6,115 bases of DNA from Microscillaceae bacterium (GCA_003449595.1 DMHB01000136.1:1-6115), one strand, 5' to 3'; positions 1 to 5,962 are shown, counted from the first letter of the stretch. Numbers and translations are program-made. The notes: a model not told the origin generated them from the letters alone.

Positions 1-221
1 AAACTACGCCGCAGGCTTGGCTGTTAATACCCGGTATCGGTGCTCAAGGAGGCGATTTAGCTGCCGTAGCGCAAGCTACTTTACACCCCAACGGAGGAAT
101 CTTGGTCAACGTATCAAGAGATATTTTATACCCAACAGATAGCGAAAACTTTGCGCAAGCTGTAAGAAACAAAGCGCTGGCCTATCAGCAAAAAATGGAA
201 CAGATTTTGCAAAGGATTTAA
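1..221 (+). CDS. pyrF: Orotidine-5'-phosphate decarboxylase, C-terminal end (partial)
   Basis: This is the 3' end of a gene entering from the left edge; the first whole codon is at base 3 and the TAA stop is at 219-221, giving the last 72 residues. It contains PGIGAQGGDL, the phosphate-binding loop signature of OMP decarboxylase, followed by a segment ending NVSRDILYP, the conserved C-terminal strand and Ser-Arg that also contact the phosphate. A helical tail closes the protein. The enzyme converts OMP to UMP, the last step of de novo pyrimidine synthesis, in the cytoplasm. The start, the catalytic Lys/Asp cluster and the promoter lie outside the window. The PGIGAQGG form fits the longer PyrF subfamily common in Bacteroidota; the assignment to that subfamily is from recall. 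A 52-codon ORF follows 24 bases downstream on the same strand, so the two may share a transcript ending at the hairpin at 415-449. Confidence 0.9.
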   Translation, partial: TTPQAWLLIPGIGAQGGDLAAVAQATLHPNGGILVNVSRDILYPTDSENFAQAVRNKALAYQQKMEQILQRI

Positions 222-245
222 AAGAGGTTCTTCGACCCTATTTAA

Positions 246-404
246 ATGATTTTCAAAACTTTAATAGCGGAAACTATGTACGATAAAATGAATGCCGATA
301 CAAAAAGTGCTGAAAAAGATTTTCAAGTAAAAGATTTTGCAGAAATCAAAAGAATGCTGAGAGAGGCAAAAGCCAAGCAATTGCAATCCAACGAAAAAAA
401 ATAA
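246..404 (+). CDS. Small hypothetical protein (52 aa)
   Basis: ATG at 246 opens a 52-residue reading frame ending in tandem TAA TAA (402-407). An in-frame TAA directly precedes the ATG (243-245), so this is the first possible start; in-frame ATGs at 276 and 288 are alternatives. The protein starts MIFKTLIAETMYDKMN and continues as a charged, probably helical stretch ending AKQLQSNEKK. It has no signal peptide, no membrane segment and no motif I recognise. It starts 24 bases after the pyrF stop and ends 10 bases before a terminator hairpin, so it fills the space between a gene and its terminator exactly, which supports a real co-transcribed cistron. There is no clear Shine-Dalgarno, as is usual in this phylum. 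The alternative is a chance ORF in the pyrF 3' untranslated region. I do not know a function. Confidence 0.5.
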   Translation: MIFKTLIAETMYDKMNADTKSAEKDFQVKDFAEIKRMLREAKAKQLQSNEKK

Positions 405-414
405 TAAACCCATT

Positions 415-449
415 GGCGAATGTTATCCTTCATTCGCCTTTCCTTTTTT
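415..449. terminator. Intrinsic terminator between pyrF unit and rsmI, probably bidirectional
   Basis: A perfect 8-bp stem pairs GGCGAATG (415-422) with CATTCGCC (431-438) around an 8-base loop. On the + strand it is followed by TTTCCTTTTTT (439-449), a good U-tract for ending the pyrF/small-ORF transcript. On the - strand the stem is followed a few bases later by a T-rich run (complement of about 394-410), so it may also end rsmI. The right arm and the loop lie inside the rsmI coding end, and the rsmI stop codon (423-425) is in the loop. Confidence 0.75.
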
Positions 450-1121
450 CCCTTCTACAATAATTACAAACTCGCCTTTAGGCTCTTTTTGGTCAAAATA
501 AGCAGCCAGATTATCCAAGGTGTCGGTTTGAGTTTCCTCATAAATTTTACTCAACTCTCGTACTACACAAGCCATTCGCGCTGCTCCAAAGAAAGTAACA
601 AACTCGGCCAATGTTTTACGAATCCGGTGGGGTGCTTCATAAAAAATCATCGTTCTGTTTTCAGAGGCCAGCAATTCTAAACGGGTCTTACGCCCTTTTT
701 TAGGAGGTAAAAAACCCTCAAAACAAAAGCGATCTGTAGGCAATCCGGCTTGCGCCAAAGCAGGCACAAAGGCTGTTGCCCCGGGCAAGCATTGCACCAC
801 CAACCCCGCTTGTCGGCAAGCCCTGACCAATAAAAACCCCGGATCTGAAATACATGGTGTACCAGCATCCGACACCAAGGCAAACTGCTGACCTTGTGCC
901 ATCGCCTTAATTAATCGCTCTACAGTTTGGTGCTCGTTAAATATATGATAGCTTTGCAACGGGCGGTTGATTGATAGATGTTTTAACAAAACACCCGTTT
1001 TGCGTGTATCTTCTGCCAAAATAACATCCACCTGCTGCAATACTTTAATAGCTCTGAGGGTAATATCTTCTAAATTGCCTACCGGAGTAGGGACTAAGAA
1101 CAATGAAATTTTTTCATCCAT
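423..1121 (-). CDS. rsmI: 16S rRNA (cytidine1402-2'-O)-methyltransferase RsmI
   Basis: This 232-aa protein belongs to the SAM-dependent tetrapyrrole methylase-like superfamily (YraL/RsmI). It 2'-O-methylates C1402 in the decoding centre of 16S rRNA, working with the N4-methyltransferase RsmH on the assembled 30S subunit. Family motifs are present in order: PTPVGNLEDITLRA (11-24), AEDTR (36-40), SDAGTP (84-89), ISDPG (91-95), LPGATA (112-117, SAM site), FEGFLP (134-139), YEAPHR (161-166), REL(S)K (188-192) and KGEFVIIVEG (215-224). The protein is shorter than E. coli RsmI (about 286 aa) and lacks its C-terminal helical extension; shorter forms are, from recall, usual in Bacteroidota. The start is ATG at 1119-1121, immediately ahead of the conserved first strand; no strong ribosome site is seen. 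The gene converges on the pyrF unit and diverges from the dehydrogenase gene. Its last codons form part of the terminator hairpin at 415-449. The assignment is secure. Confidence 0.96.
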   Translation of the reverse strand: MDEKISLFLVPTPVGNLEDITLRAIKVLQQVDVILAEDTRKTGVLLKHLSINRPLQSYHIFNEHQTVERLIKAMAQGQQFALVSDAGTPCISDPGFLLVRACRQAGLVVQCLPGATAFVPALAQAGLPTDRFCFEGFLPPKKGRKTRLELLASENRTMIFYEAPHRIRKTLAEFVTFFGAARMACVVRELSKIYEETQTDTLDNLAAYFDQKEPKGEFVIIVEGKKGKANEG

Positions 1122-1149
1122 AAATACGTCATTTTACCGCTTTAGAAAC

Positions 1150-1178
1150 TTTGTTTATAGACAAGCAATGTAATTTTT
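1150..1178 (+). promoter_or_regulatory. Weak candidate promoter for the SDR gene
   Basis: TTTG at 1150-1153 and TAATTTTT at 1171-1178 are 17 bases apart. They resemble the Bacteroidetes -33 (TTTG) and -7 (TAnnTTTG) elements, with one mismatch in the -7. The site lies in the 121-base rsmI/SDR divergent gap, 65 bases before the ATG at 1243. AT-rich sequence produces such matches easily, so this is only suggestive. Confidence 0.3.
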
Positions 1179-1213
1179 CACTAAATTTAATTACTCCTTG
1201 CTTTTTTCAATTG

Positions 1214-1221
1214 CAAAGCTA
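1214..1221 (-). promoter_or_regulatory. Candidate -7 element for rsmI
   Basis: Read on the - strand this is TAGCTTTG, a full match to the Bacteroidetes -7 consensus TAnnTTTG. It lies about 93 bases upstream of the rsmI ATG, inside the divergent intergenic gap. I could not find a TTTG or TTG -33 partner at normal spacing, so the call is weak. Confidence 0.25.
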
Positions 1222-1242
1222 CAACTTAACAATACTTGTTTT

Positions 1243-2049
1243 ATGAAAATTAATGGACAGCGGATTATTCTAACCGGAGCAGCCTCGGGCATTGGCAAAA
1301 GCTTGCTGCAACGCCTTAGCTTGTATGATTGTCAAATTTTTGCAGTCGATATTCAACCCGAGCAATTGCAAACGACTATCAATGCTTTAGAGAATAATGC
1401 CGCAACAATACACGCTTTCGTGGCCGACCTCACACTGCCGCAAGCGCTTGACGAACTTTTTGAAGTAGCGCAGCAAACCTTAGCAGGCATTCCTGATATT
1501 TTCGTAGCTAATGCCGGTTTTGCTTACTATGAGCAATTCCCTATCAAGCCCGATTGGAGGCATATCGAGAAAATTTTTCAGCTCAATGTGTTTTCGCCTT
1601 TGTATGCTTTACAAAAAATGCGTGAATTAAACGGCAATCGACCTTACTATGTATTGATGACTGCATCGGCGATGGCCAAATTGGGTATGCCGGGATATGC
1701 GTTATACGCTGCAACAAAAGCAGCTTTGGGCAGATTTGAAGATGCGTACCGTTTTGAACCTTCAGACAAAGGCCGACTCGGATTGGTATATCCTATTGCC
1801 ACAAAAACGAATTTTTTTCAAGCCACAGGCCATACAGAAGTACCGGTGCCTTTCCCTTCACAAACAGCAGAACAAGTTGCTGAAGCTATGCTCAAAGGTA
1901 TTTTGAAAAATAAAAGAGCTATTTATCCTTCCCTGCTTTTCAGGATAAGTAGGTTTCCACAGGCATTTTTTGAATGGATTTCAATGCCATACCAGTTTTA
2001 CTATGCTCAAGTACTTCAGAAATGGCTTGCTAACAAACAAGAACCTTAA
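1243..2049 (+). CDS. Short-chain dehydrogenase/reductase (SDR), classical type
   Basis: This 268-aa protein has a single Rossmann-fold SDR domain and is an NAD(P)-dependent oxidoreductase of unknown substrate. Visible motifs are the cofactor loop TGAASGIG (11-18), an acidic residue at the end of beta-2 (Asp36, which usually favours NAD over NADP), Asp62 contacting adenine (ADLT), and NAG (90-92). The full catalytic tetrad is present: Asn115, Ser142, Tyr155 and Lys159 in YAATK. The usual PG motif after the active site is replaced by PIATKTNF (184-191). The C-terminus has an aromatic-rich stretch (about 231-262) that probably shapes the substrate pocket or packs on a membrane; that is inference. 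I chose the ATG at 1243 because the Rossmann strand begins just after it. A TTG at 1198 would add 15 residues ahead of the fold without a family counterpart. The gene is divergent from rsmI, and its stop overlaps that of the convergent kinase gene by four bases. The fold and class are certain; the reaction cannot be named. Confidence 0.93.
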   Translation: MKINGQRIILTGAASGIGKSLLQRLSLYDCQIFAVDIQPEQLQTTINALENNAATIHAFVADLTLPQALDELFEVAQQTLAGIPDIFVANAGFAYYEQFPIKPDWRHIEKIFQLNVFSPLYALQKMRELNGNRPYYVLMTASAMAKLGMPGYALYAATKAALGRFEDAYRFEPSDKGRLGLVYPIATKTNFFQATGHTEVPVPFPSQTAEQVAEAMLKGILKNKRAIYPSLLFRISRFPQAFFEWISMPYQFYYAQVLQKWLANKQEP

Positions 2050-4166
2050 GCTGCCTTAGCCAAAGCCTCTTGCTTAGGTATGGTAACCCTAAAACAAGTT
2101 TGATTGTGCTGGAACGAAACCAATTCAATGATCCCATTGATTTTCGAAATCGCAATGTTTGATTTGTATAACCCTAACCCAAACCCTTGGAAGCCGTCAG
2201 TTCCTCTGAAAAACATGTCAAACACCTTGGGTGCTACTTCTTCTGTGATGCCCTTGCCGTTATCAGTAACATTGATTTCCCATCGGTTAGGTTTTTCCAC
2301 TACTTCAATAGCTATAAGTCCTCGCGAATTAGTCGAATCATTATGACAAAGGAATGAATTTTGGATAGCATTTCTGACCAAATTATCCATCACAATATCC
2401 AACATATCGAAATCTGTGGTTAAAAATAGCTCATCAGGTACAGAAACTCTGAAGTCCATAAATTTATACCCTTCTGTACGGTTATGACTTCTGACCAACT
2501 TGTTGAAGTATTTTCTTAGATCTGTATTTTCAAGCCTTACTTTATGATTTCTGATTTCTCCTATTTCTATGACCCTAAAAAGCAATTCTTCTGTTTTTTG
2601 CAAGATGCCTTTCTGCAATTGGAAACAGTTGCGTAATTTCTCATCTTGGGTTTCCATCAAGCCAATATTAGCCAATCCATCAATTGAGGCCAATGGACCG
2701 CGTAAATCGTGCGAAGCTTTGTATAAAAAAGTATCTAATTCTTGGTTGGTCTTCTGTAATGCCTCGTTGAGCATTTCATACTTTTGAGTTCGCTCAGCTA
2801 TTTTGATTTCTAAGGCTTGGTTGAGCTTATTTTTCAATCGGATTCGGTAATACACAAAAATGAGCACACTCACCAATACTACAAACAACAATGATAAGGA
2901 AATAATGATAAGCTGATTGTTAACAATGGCTAATTTCTGAACTTGGTTAACGTTGAAAAGACTTTCTTTTTCGCTTTGCAACATAGCCATCTCTTTTTCT
3001 TTACTTTGAAGCGCAAAACGAGTCTCTGTTTCGGCAAGGAGTTTATGCTTTTGTGCAAAATACATCGAATCTTCCATCACTTTGTAGCGCTCATAGTAAG
3101 TAAGTGCCTTTTGATAATCTTCCTTACTTTTATAAACCTCGGCAAGGTTATACATTACATCCTTTTCCAATGCTTTCAATCCGTTTTTTTGAATAGCAGG
3201 CAGATTTTCTTGGAGGATTTCTTCTGCTTTTTTCAACTTATTCTGTCGGAGTAAGACATTCGCTAAGTTGATTTTTATGCTGAAAGTTGTCCAATTTTGA
3301 GACTGTTGTTGGCTGATTTCCAATGCTTTTTCAAGCAAATCTTGCGCCTTTACATAATCTTTCTGGGCTGCATAAACCAAAGATAAGTTTTGATAAACCC
3401 CTGACAGGGCAGCATACTGCTGATATTGCTCTCTGATTTGAATTGACTTATCAAAGTATTTTTTGGCTTGTAAGTAGTCTTTCAAATTGAGATAAACACC
3501 TCCTAAATTATTGCAAATATTCCCTAAAAATATTGGAGAGTTAATCTTTTCAGCTACTTTTAGAGACTTTTCTAAAAATTCAAGTGCTTTAGGGAAATCC
3601 CCAATTTGGGTGTAAAAAATACCCAAATTACGATGTGTTTCGGCCAACCAGTATTCGTTTTTGGCCTCTTCTGCCAACTGTAGGGCTTTGTATAGGTATT
3701 CAGGTGATTTGAAATAATCGCTTATCTGGGCGTATGCAATCCCTAATTGGTTATAATTTTCGATCAAATACCTTGTCTGGCTATTCGATTTAAAATAATC
3801 AGCTGTTTGCAACAATAAAGAAATTCCTTCATCAATTTGACCTGCTTGTACATTCAAAAAACCTAACTTTTGAGTTGCTTGCGCAGCCCAATTATTTTGT
3901 TGCTGCGCATTTGCCAAGGTCAAAGCCTCTTTGTAAGCGCTCGCAGCTTGCTCGAAAGAAGCCGTGAGCAAATGGATGTCTCCTATTTGTAGTAAAATAC
4001 CAAGCCTTTGCAAATCTTGTTTAGACAAGGTTTTTAACTGAGCATTGAGCTTCTCAATCTTTTTTGCAGGAAGTAGAGAGTCCTCATTTACTTTGGCCAA
4101 AGCAAATGAGGACGAAATCAAAAAAATAAACAAACAATTTAGAAATGTAGAATAATATAATTTCAT
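2046..4166 (-). CDS. TPR-containing membrane sensor histidine kinase
   Basis: This 706-aa protein begins with a signal peptide (hydrophobic core about 8-20, likely cleavage after ALA at 24). Eight TPR-like units follow (about 52-370), with equivalent Leu/Ile residues at 61, 101, 141, 181, 221, 261, 301 and 341, an exact 40-residue period. A charged coiled coil (about 375-412), one membrane helix (about 419-440) and a second coiled coil (about 445-480) lead into the kinase core. That core has the H-box ASHDLRGPLASI with the phospho-acceptor His486, the N-box DNLVRNAIQNS (594-604), the G1 box DNGKGI (635-640), the F-box VFDMFFRG and the G2 box GFGLGL (661-666). All catalytic motifs are intact, so autophosphorylation is expected. 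The layout places the TPRs in the periplasm and the kinase in the cytoplasm. There is no receiver domain and no response regulator within the window. I chose the ATG at 4164-4166 rather than a TTG 15 bases upstream because the signal peptide starts properly there. The input signal and output are unknown. Confidence 0.93.
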   Translation of the reverse strand: MKLYYSTFLNCLFIFLISSSFALAKVNEDSLLPAKKIEKLNAQLKTLSKQDLQRLGILLQIGDIHLLTASFEQAASAYKEALTLANAQQQNNWAAQATQKLGFLNVQAGQIDEGISLLLQTADYFKSNSQTRYLIENYNQLGIAYAQISDYFKSPEYLYKALQLAEEAKNEYWLAETHRNLGIFYTQIGDFPKALEFLEKSLKVAEKINSPIFLGNICNNLGGVYLNLKDYLQAKKYFDKSIQIREQYQQYAALSGVYQNLSLVYAAQKDYVKAQDLLEKALEISQQQSQNWTTFSIKINLANVLLRQNKLKKAEEILQENLPAIQKNGLKALEKDVMYNLAEVYKSKEDYQKALTYYERYKVMEDSMYFAQKHKLLAETETRFALQSKEKEMAMLQSEKESLFNVNQVQKLAIVNNQLIIISLSLLFVVLVSVLIFVYYRIRLKNKLNQALEIKIAERTQKYEMLNEALQKTNQELDTFLYKASHDLRGPLASIDGLANIGLMETQDEKLRNCFQLQKGILQKTEELLFRVIEIGEIRNHKVRLENTDLRKYFNKLVRSHNRTEGYKFMDFRVSVPDELFLTTDFDMLDIVMDNLVRNAIQNSFLCHNDSTNSRGLIAIEVVEKPNRWEINVTDNGKGITEEVAPKVFDMFFRGTDGFQGFGLGLYKSNIAISKINGIIELVSFQHNQTCFRVTIPKQEALAKAA

Positions 4167-4256
4167 GCAAAATATGGACAAGATCTACCTCAATTAAACG
4201 GAAATTTAAAAAAAAGTAATCAAAAATTTCTTTTTCCCACTTAGTTTTTGGAAAAT

Positions 4257-4287
4257 AAAAAAAAACAGGCTTAAAAACCTGTTTTTT
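4257..4287 (-). terminator. Intrinsic terminator downstream of the 46-aa ORF
   Basis: CAGG (4266-4269) pairs with CCTG (4278-4281) and the flanking six A:T pairs extend the stem to 10 bp, around an 8-base loop (4270-4277). On the - strand the stem is followed by an uninterrupted T-run (complement of 4265-4257) and more Ts, the classic rho-independent form. It would end transcription of the small gene at 4308-4448 and insulate the kinase gene. On the + strand it also has six Ts, so it could work both ways. Confidence 0.8.
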
Positions 4288-4307
4288 AATAAATATAAAA
4301 CTTTTTT

Positions 4308-4448
4308 TTAGCGAAGACCAGCTTTTACATCATTAATTTGCTGTTGGATGGTTTTGATCTTCTCATAATCACGGGCAGCTTTCTTTTTATTCCACTCTTT
4401 GGAAAGCTCGCCTTTCAATTGGTTCAATTGCTCCATTTTCTCTTTCAT
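4308..4448 (-). CDS. Small basic helical hypothetical protein (46 aa)
   Basis: ATG at 4446-4448 opens a 46-residue frame ending in TAA at 4308-4310. The protein (starts MKEKMEQLNQLKGELSKEWK, ends INDVKAGLR) is rich in Lys, Glu and Gln and has a net positive charge. It has heptad-like hydrophobic spacing suggesting one long amphipathic helix or coiled coil. There is no signal peptide, Cys pair or known motif. A strong terminator follows its stop by about 20 bases, which supports a real transcription unit on this strand. The frame stays open for about 25 more codons upstream (to 4525) without any ATG, GTG or TTG, so the ATG at 4448 is the earliest usable start; Met5 is an alternative. A loose -7-like TTATTTTG lies upstream on the same strand. 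It was found by reading the strand directly. Function unknown; I do not recognise the family. Confidence 0.6.
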   Translation of the reverse strand: MKEKMEQLNQLKGELSKEWNKKKAARDYEKIKTIQQQINDVKAGLR

Positions 4449-4637
4449 ACTATATTGATCTAAAATGTGTAAATTGTCTTTTTCAAAATAAGGCTGTAAA
4501 GTTAATACGCTTTCAACAACTTACCAAGTTTTGCCCCTTGTTCATCAAAGTTGGAGTATCACCTGCCAAGTAGCCCAATGCCCAAATAAAAAATAAATCA
4601 TTCCGGCAACTCACAAAACTTTTTGCAGAAATTTGTG

Positions 4638-4665
4638 TTGTATGCACTAAGAAATTTTATATTTG
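4638..4665 (+). promoter_or_regulatory. Bacteroidetes-type promoter of the thiolase operon
   Basis: TATATTTG at 4658-4665 is a full match to the Bacteroidetes -7 consensus TAnnTTTG. Upstream, TTG at 4638-4640 (17-base spacer) or TTTG at 4632-4635 (22-base spacer) can serve as the -33 element. Transcription would start near 4671-4673, giving a leader of about 80 bases before the ATG at 4754. The perfect inverted repeat at 4672-4693 begins at that start point, which suggests repression at this promoter. Confidence 0.6.
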
Positions 4666-4671
4666 CAAGCC

Positions 4672-4693
4672 AATAGTATGCTTGCATACTATT
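4672..4693. promoter_or_regulatory. Perfect inverted repeat, probable operator of the beta-oxidation operon
   Basis: AATAGTATGC (4672-4681) and its exact reverse complement GCATACTATT (4684-4693) are separated by TT. A flawless 10+10 bp palindrome of this size is typical of sites bound by homodimeric regulators such as the MarR or TetR families. It sits at the predicted transcription start of the thiolase gene, where a bound repressor would block initiation or escape. From recall, MarR-type regulators often accompany this type of operon in Bacteroidota; no regulator gene is in the window. As RNA it could also fold into a short hairpin at the 5' end of the message, but there is no following T-run, so it is not a terminator. 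Confidence 0.6.
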
Positions 4694-4753
4694 ATTTAAT
4701 TCTTCAAGCAATCCCATTTAAACACATTTTTAAACTCAAATCAAATTTTTATT

Positions 4754-5962
4754 ATGGCTGAAGCGTATATTTTCGATGCCGTCCGCACACCAAGAGGCCG
4801 TGGCAAAAGCGATGGCACTCTGCATCAAATACAGCCCGTGCGTTTGCTTTCTACTGTTTTAAACGCATTGCGTGAACGCAACAACTTAGATACTTCTTTG
4901 GTGGACGACTGCATCATGGGTTGTGTGGCTCCTGTAGGTGAACAAGGAGCAGATATTGCCCGTACTGCCATCATCGATTCTGGCTTTAATCAAGAAACAG
5001 CCGGGGTACAAATCAACCGTTTTTGCTCATCGGGCTTAGAAGCCATTAACATGGGTTCGGCTTATGTGATGTCGGGTCAGTCGCGTATGATTGTTGCCGG
5101 TGGTGTAGAGTCTATGTCCCGTATTCCGATGGGATCTGATGGGGGTGCTTTATTTACTAACCCTGAAATTATTTCTAAGCATAAAATTGTTCCACAAGGA
5201 ATTTCCGCAGATTTGATTGCTACCAAATATGGCTACAGCCGTGAAGCCGCCGACAAATTTGCTGCTGAATCAGTTCGCAGAGCCTATTATGCTCAACAAA
5301 ATGGACATTTCAAAAAATCAATCGTTCCTGTAAAAGATAACTTAGGAATGGTAGTATTAGAACAAGATGAAACCATCCGGCCTGAAACTACTGTCGAATC
5401 GCTCTCTCAACTGAAAGCTTCTTTTGAAATGATGGGGCAAATGGGCGGTTTAGATGCCTTAGCCTTGCAAAACTATCCCGAAGTAGAGCGCATCAACCAT
5501 ATTCACCACGCCGGAAACTCTTCCCAAATTGTAGATGGTGCAGCGGCTGTATTGATTGGCTCGAAAGAAGCCGGTGAACAAGCCGGTTTGAAGCCTCGTG
5601 CCAAAGTTCATTCCTTCACCATTATTGGTTCTGAGCCTACTATTATGCTTACAGGACCGGCTCCTTCAACTCGTAAGTTATTGAAAAAGAACGGAATGAG
5701 TATTTCAGACATCGACTTGTTCGAGGTTAATGAAGCATTTGCGGTTGTACCTATGCTATACATGGACGAATTAGGTGTGGACTATGCAAAGGTCAACCCG
5801 AATGGTGGCGCCATTGCTTTAGGACACCCCTTAGGCGCTACCGGTGCTATGTTGTTAGGCACTGTTTTGGATGAGTTAGAGCGCCAAGATAAAGAGTTTG
5901 GCTTAGTCACACTTTGCATTGGTGGCGGTATGGGTATTTCAACCATCATCCAACGTTTATAA
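4754..5962 (+). CDS. fadA: Acetyl-CoA C-acyltransferase (3-ketoacyl-CoA thiolase)
   Basis: This 402-aa, full-length thiolase-superfamily protein is cytoplasmic and normally acts as a homotetramer or in complex with a hydratase/dehydrogenase partner. It cleaves 3-ketoacyl-CoA with CoA to give acetyl-CoA and a shortened acyl-CoA, the last step of beta-oxidation. Catalytic features are all present: the nucleophile Cys91 in NRFCSSGLEAI, NEAFA (326-330), His358 in GGAIALGHPLGATGA, and Cys388 in CIGGGMG. The N-terminus (AYIFDAVRTPRGRGKSDGTL) is typical of the degradative FadA group. The spacing to the crotonase-like gene just downstream also favours beta-oxidation over acetoacetyl-CoA synthesis, but sequence alone does not exclude a biosynthetic or short-chain-specific thiolase. 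The start is ATG at 4754, right before the conserved first strand; there is no Shine-Dalgarno. A promoter and a palindromic operator lie in the 120 bases upstream, and a hairpin follows the stop. The gene symbol is by function; paralogues are common. Confidence 0.95.
   Translation: MAEAYIFDAVRTPRGRGKSDGTLHQIQPVRLLSTVLNALRERNNLDTSLVDDCIMGCVAPVGEQGADIARTAIIDSGFNQETAGVQINRFCSSGLEAINMGSAYVMSGQSRMIVAGGVESMSRIPMGSDGGALFTNPEIISKHKIVPQGISADLIATKYGYSREAADKFAAESVRRAYYAQQNGHFKKSIVPVKDNLGMVVLEQDETIRPETTVESLSQLKASFEMMGQMGGLDALALQNYPEVERINHIHHAGNSSQIVDGAAAVLIGSKEAGEQAGLKPRAKVHSFTIIGSEPTIMLTGPAPSTRKLLKKNGMSISDIDLFEVNEAFAVVPMLYMDELGVDYAKVNPNGGAIALGHPLGATGAMLLGTVLDELERQDKEFGLVTLCIGGGMGISTIIQRL

Larger units (their letters stand above)
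4449..4753. other. Gene-free stretch upstream of fadA, with a possible broken mini-ORF
   Basis: These 305 bases separate the 46-aa ORF (- strand) from the thiolase gene (+ strand). The right half holds the thiolase promoter (4638-4665), a perfect inverted repeat (4672-4693) and an AT-rich 5' leader of about 80 bases. The left half (about 4502-4601) is visibly richer in G and C than its surroundings. On the - strand it reads like protein-coding sequence split over three frames: ATG at 4601, then a WALGYLAGDTPTLMNKG segment in a second frame, then AKLGKLLKAY and TAA at 4502 in a third. Two single-base additions, one in a T run and one in a G run, would join these into a 33-aa ORF. This could be a decayed small gene, sequencing error in homopolymers, or chance. 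I see no RNA gene here. Confidence 0.4.

Noticed and set aside
420..680. 86-codon + strand ORF antisense to rsmI
   Set aside because: It covers the terminator and the conserved rsmI 3' half in antisense and shows no protein family features.
677..883. Second - strand ORF overlapping rsmI
   Set aside because: It is an alternative frame of rsmI, whose motifs all lie in the other frame.
1198..1242. TTG-initiated N-terminal extension of the SDR gene
   Set aside because: It adds 15 residues before the Rossmann strand with no family support; ATG at 1243 places TGAASGIG at the normal distance from the N-terminus.
2943..3254. 103-codon + strand ORF inside the kinase gene, and similar opposite-strand ORFs at 2104-2346 and 2569-2787
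   Set aside because: They are antisense to the well-supported kinase coding sequence, lack motifs, and have Phe/Leu/Ser-rich composition expected from the complement of Lys/Glu-rich helices.
4167..4181. TTG-initiated extension of the kinase gene
   Set aside because: The ATG at 4164-4166 gives a textbook signal peptide (Lys at position 2, then a hydrophobic core); the extension would place five extra residues before it.
4201..4310. Dense A/T homopolymer stretches as a possible repeat element or origin
   Set aside because: They are accounted for by the terminator stem, its T-runs and AT-rich intergenic sequence; there are no iterated units or DnaA-box clusters.
4525..4692. + strand open frame through the intergenic region with several Cys codons
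   Set aside because: It has no start codon in a useful place, runs through the promoter and palindrome, and its sequence matches no family I recognise.
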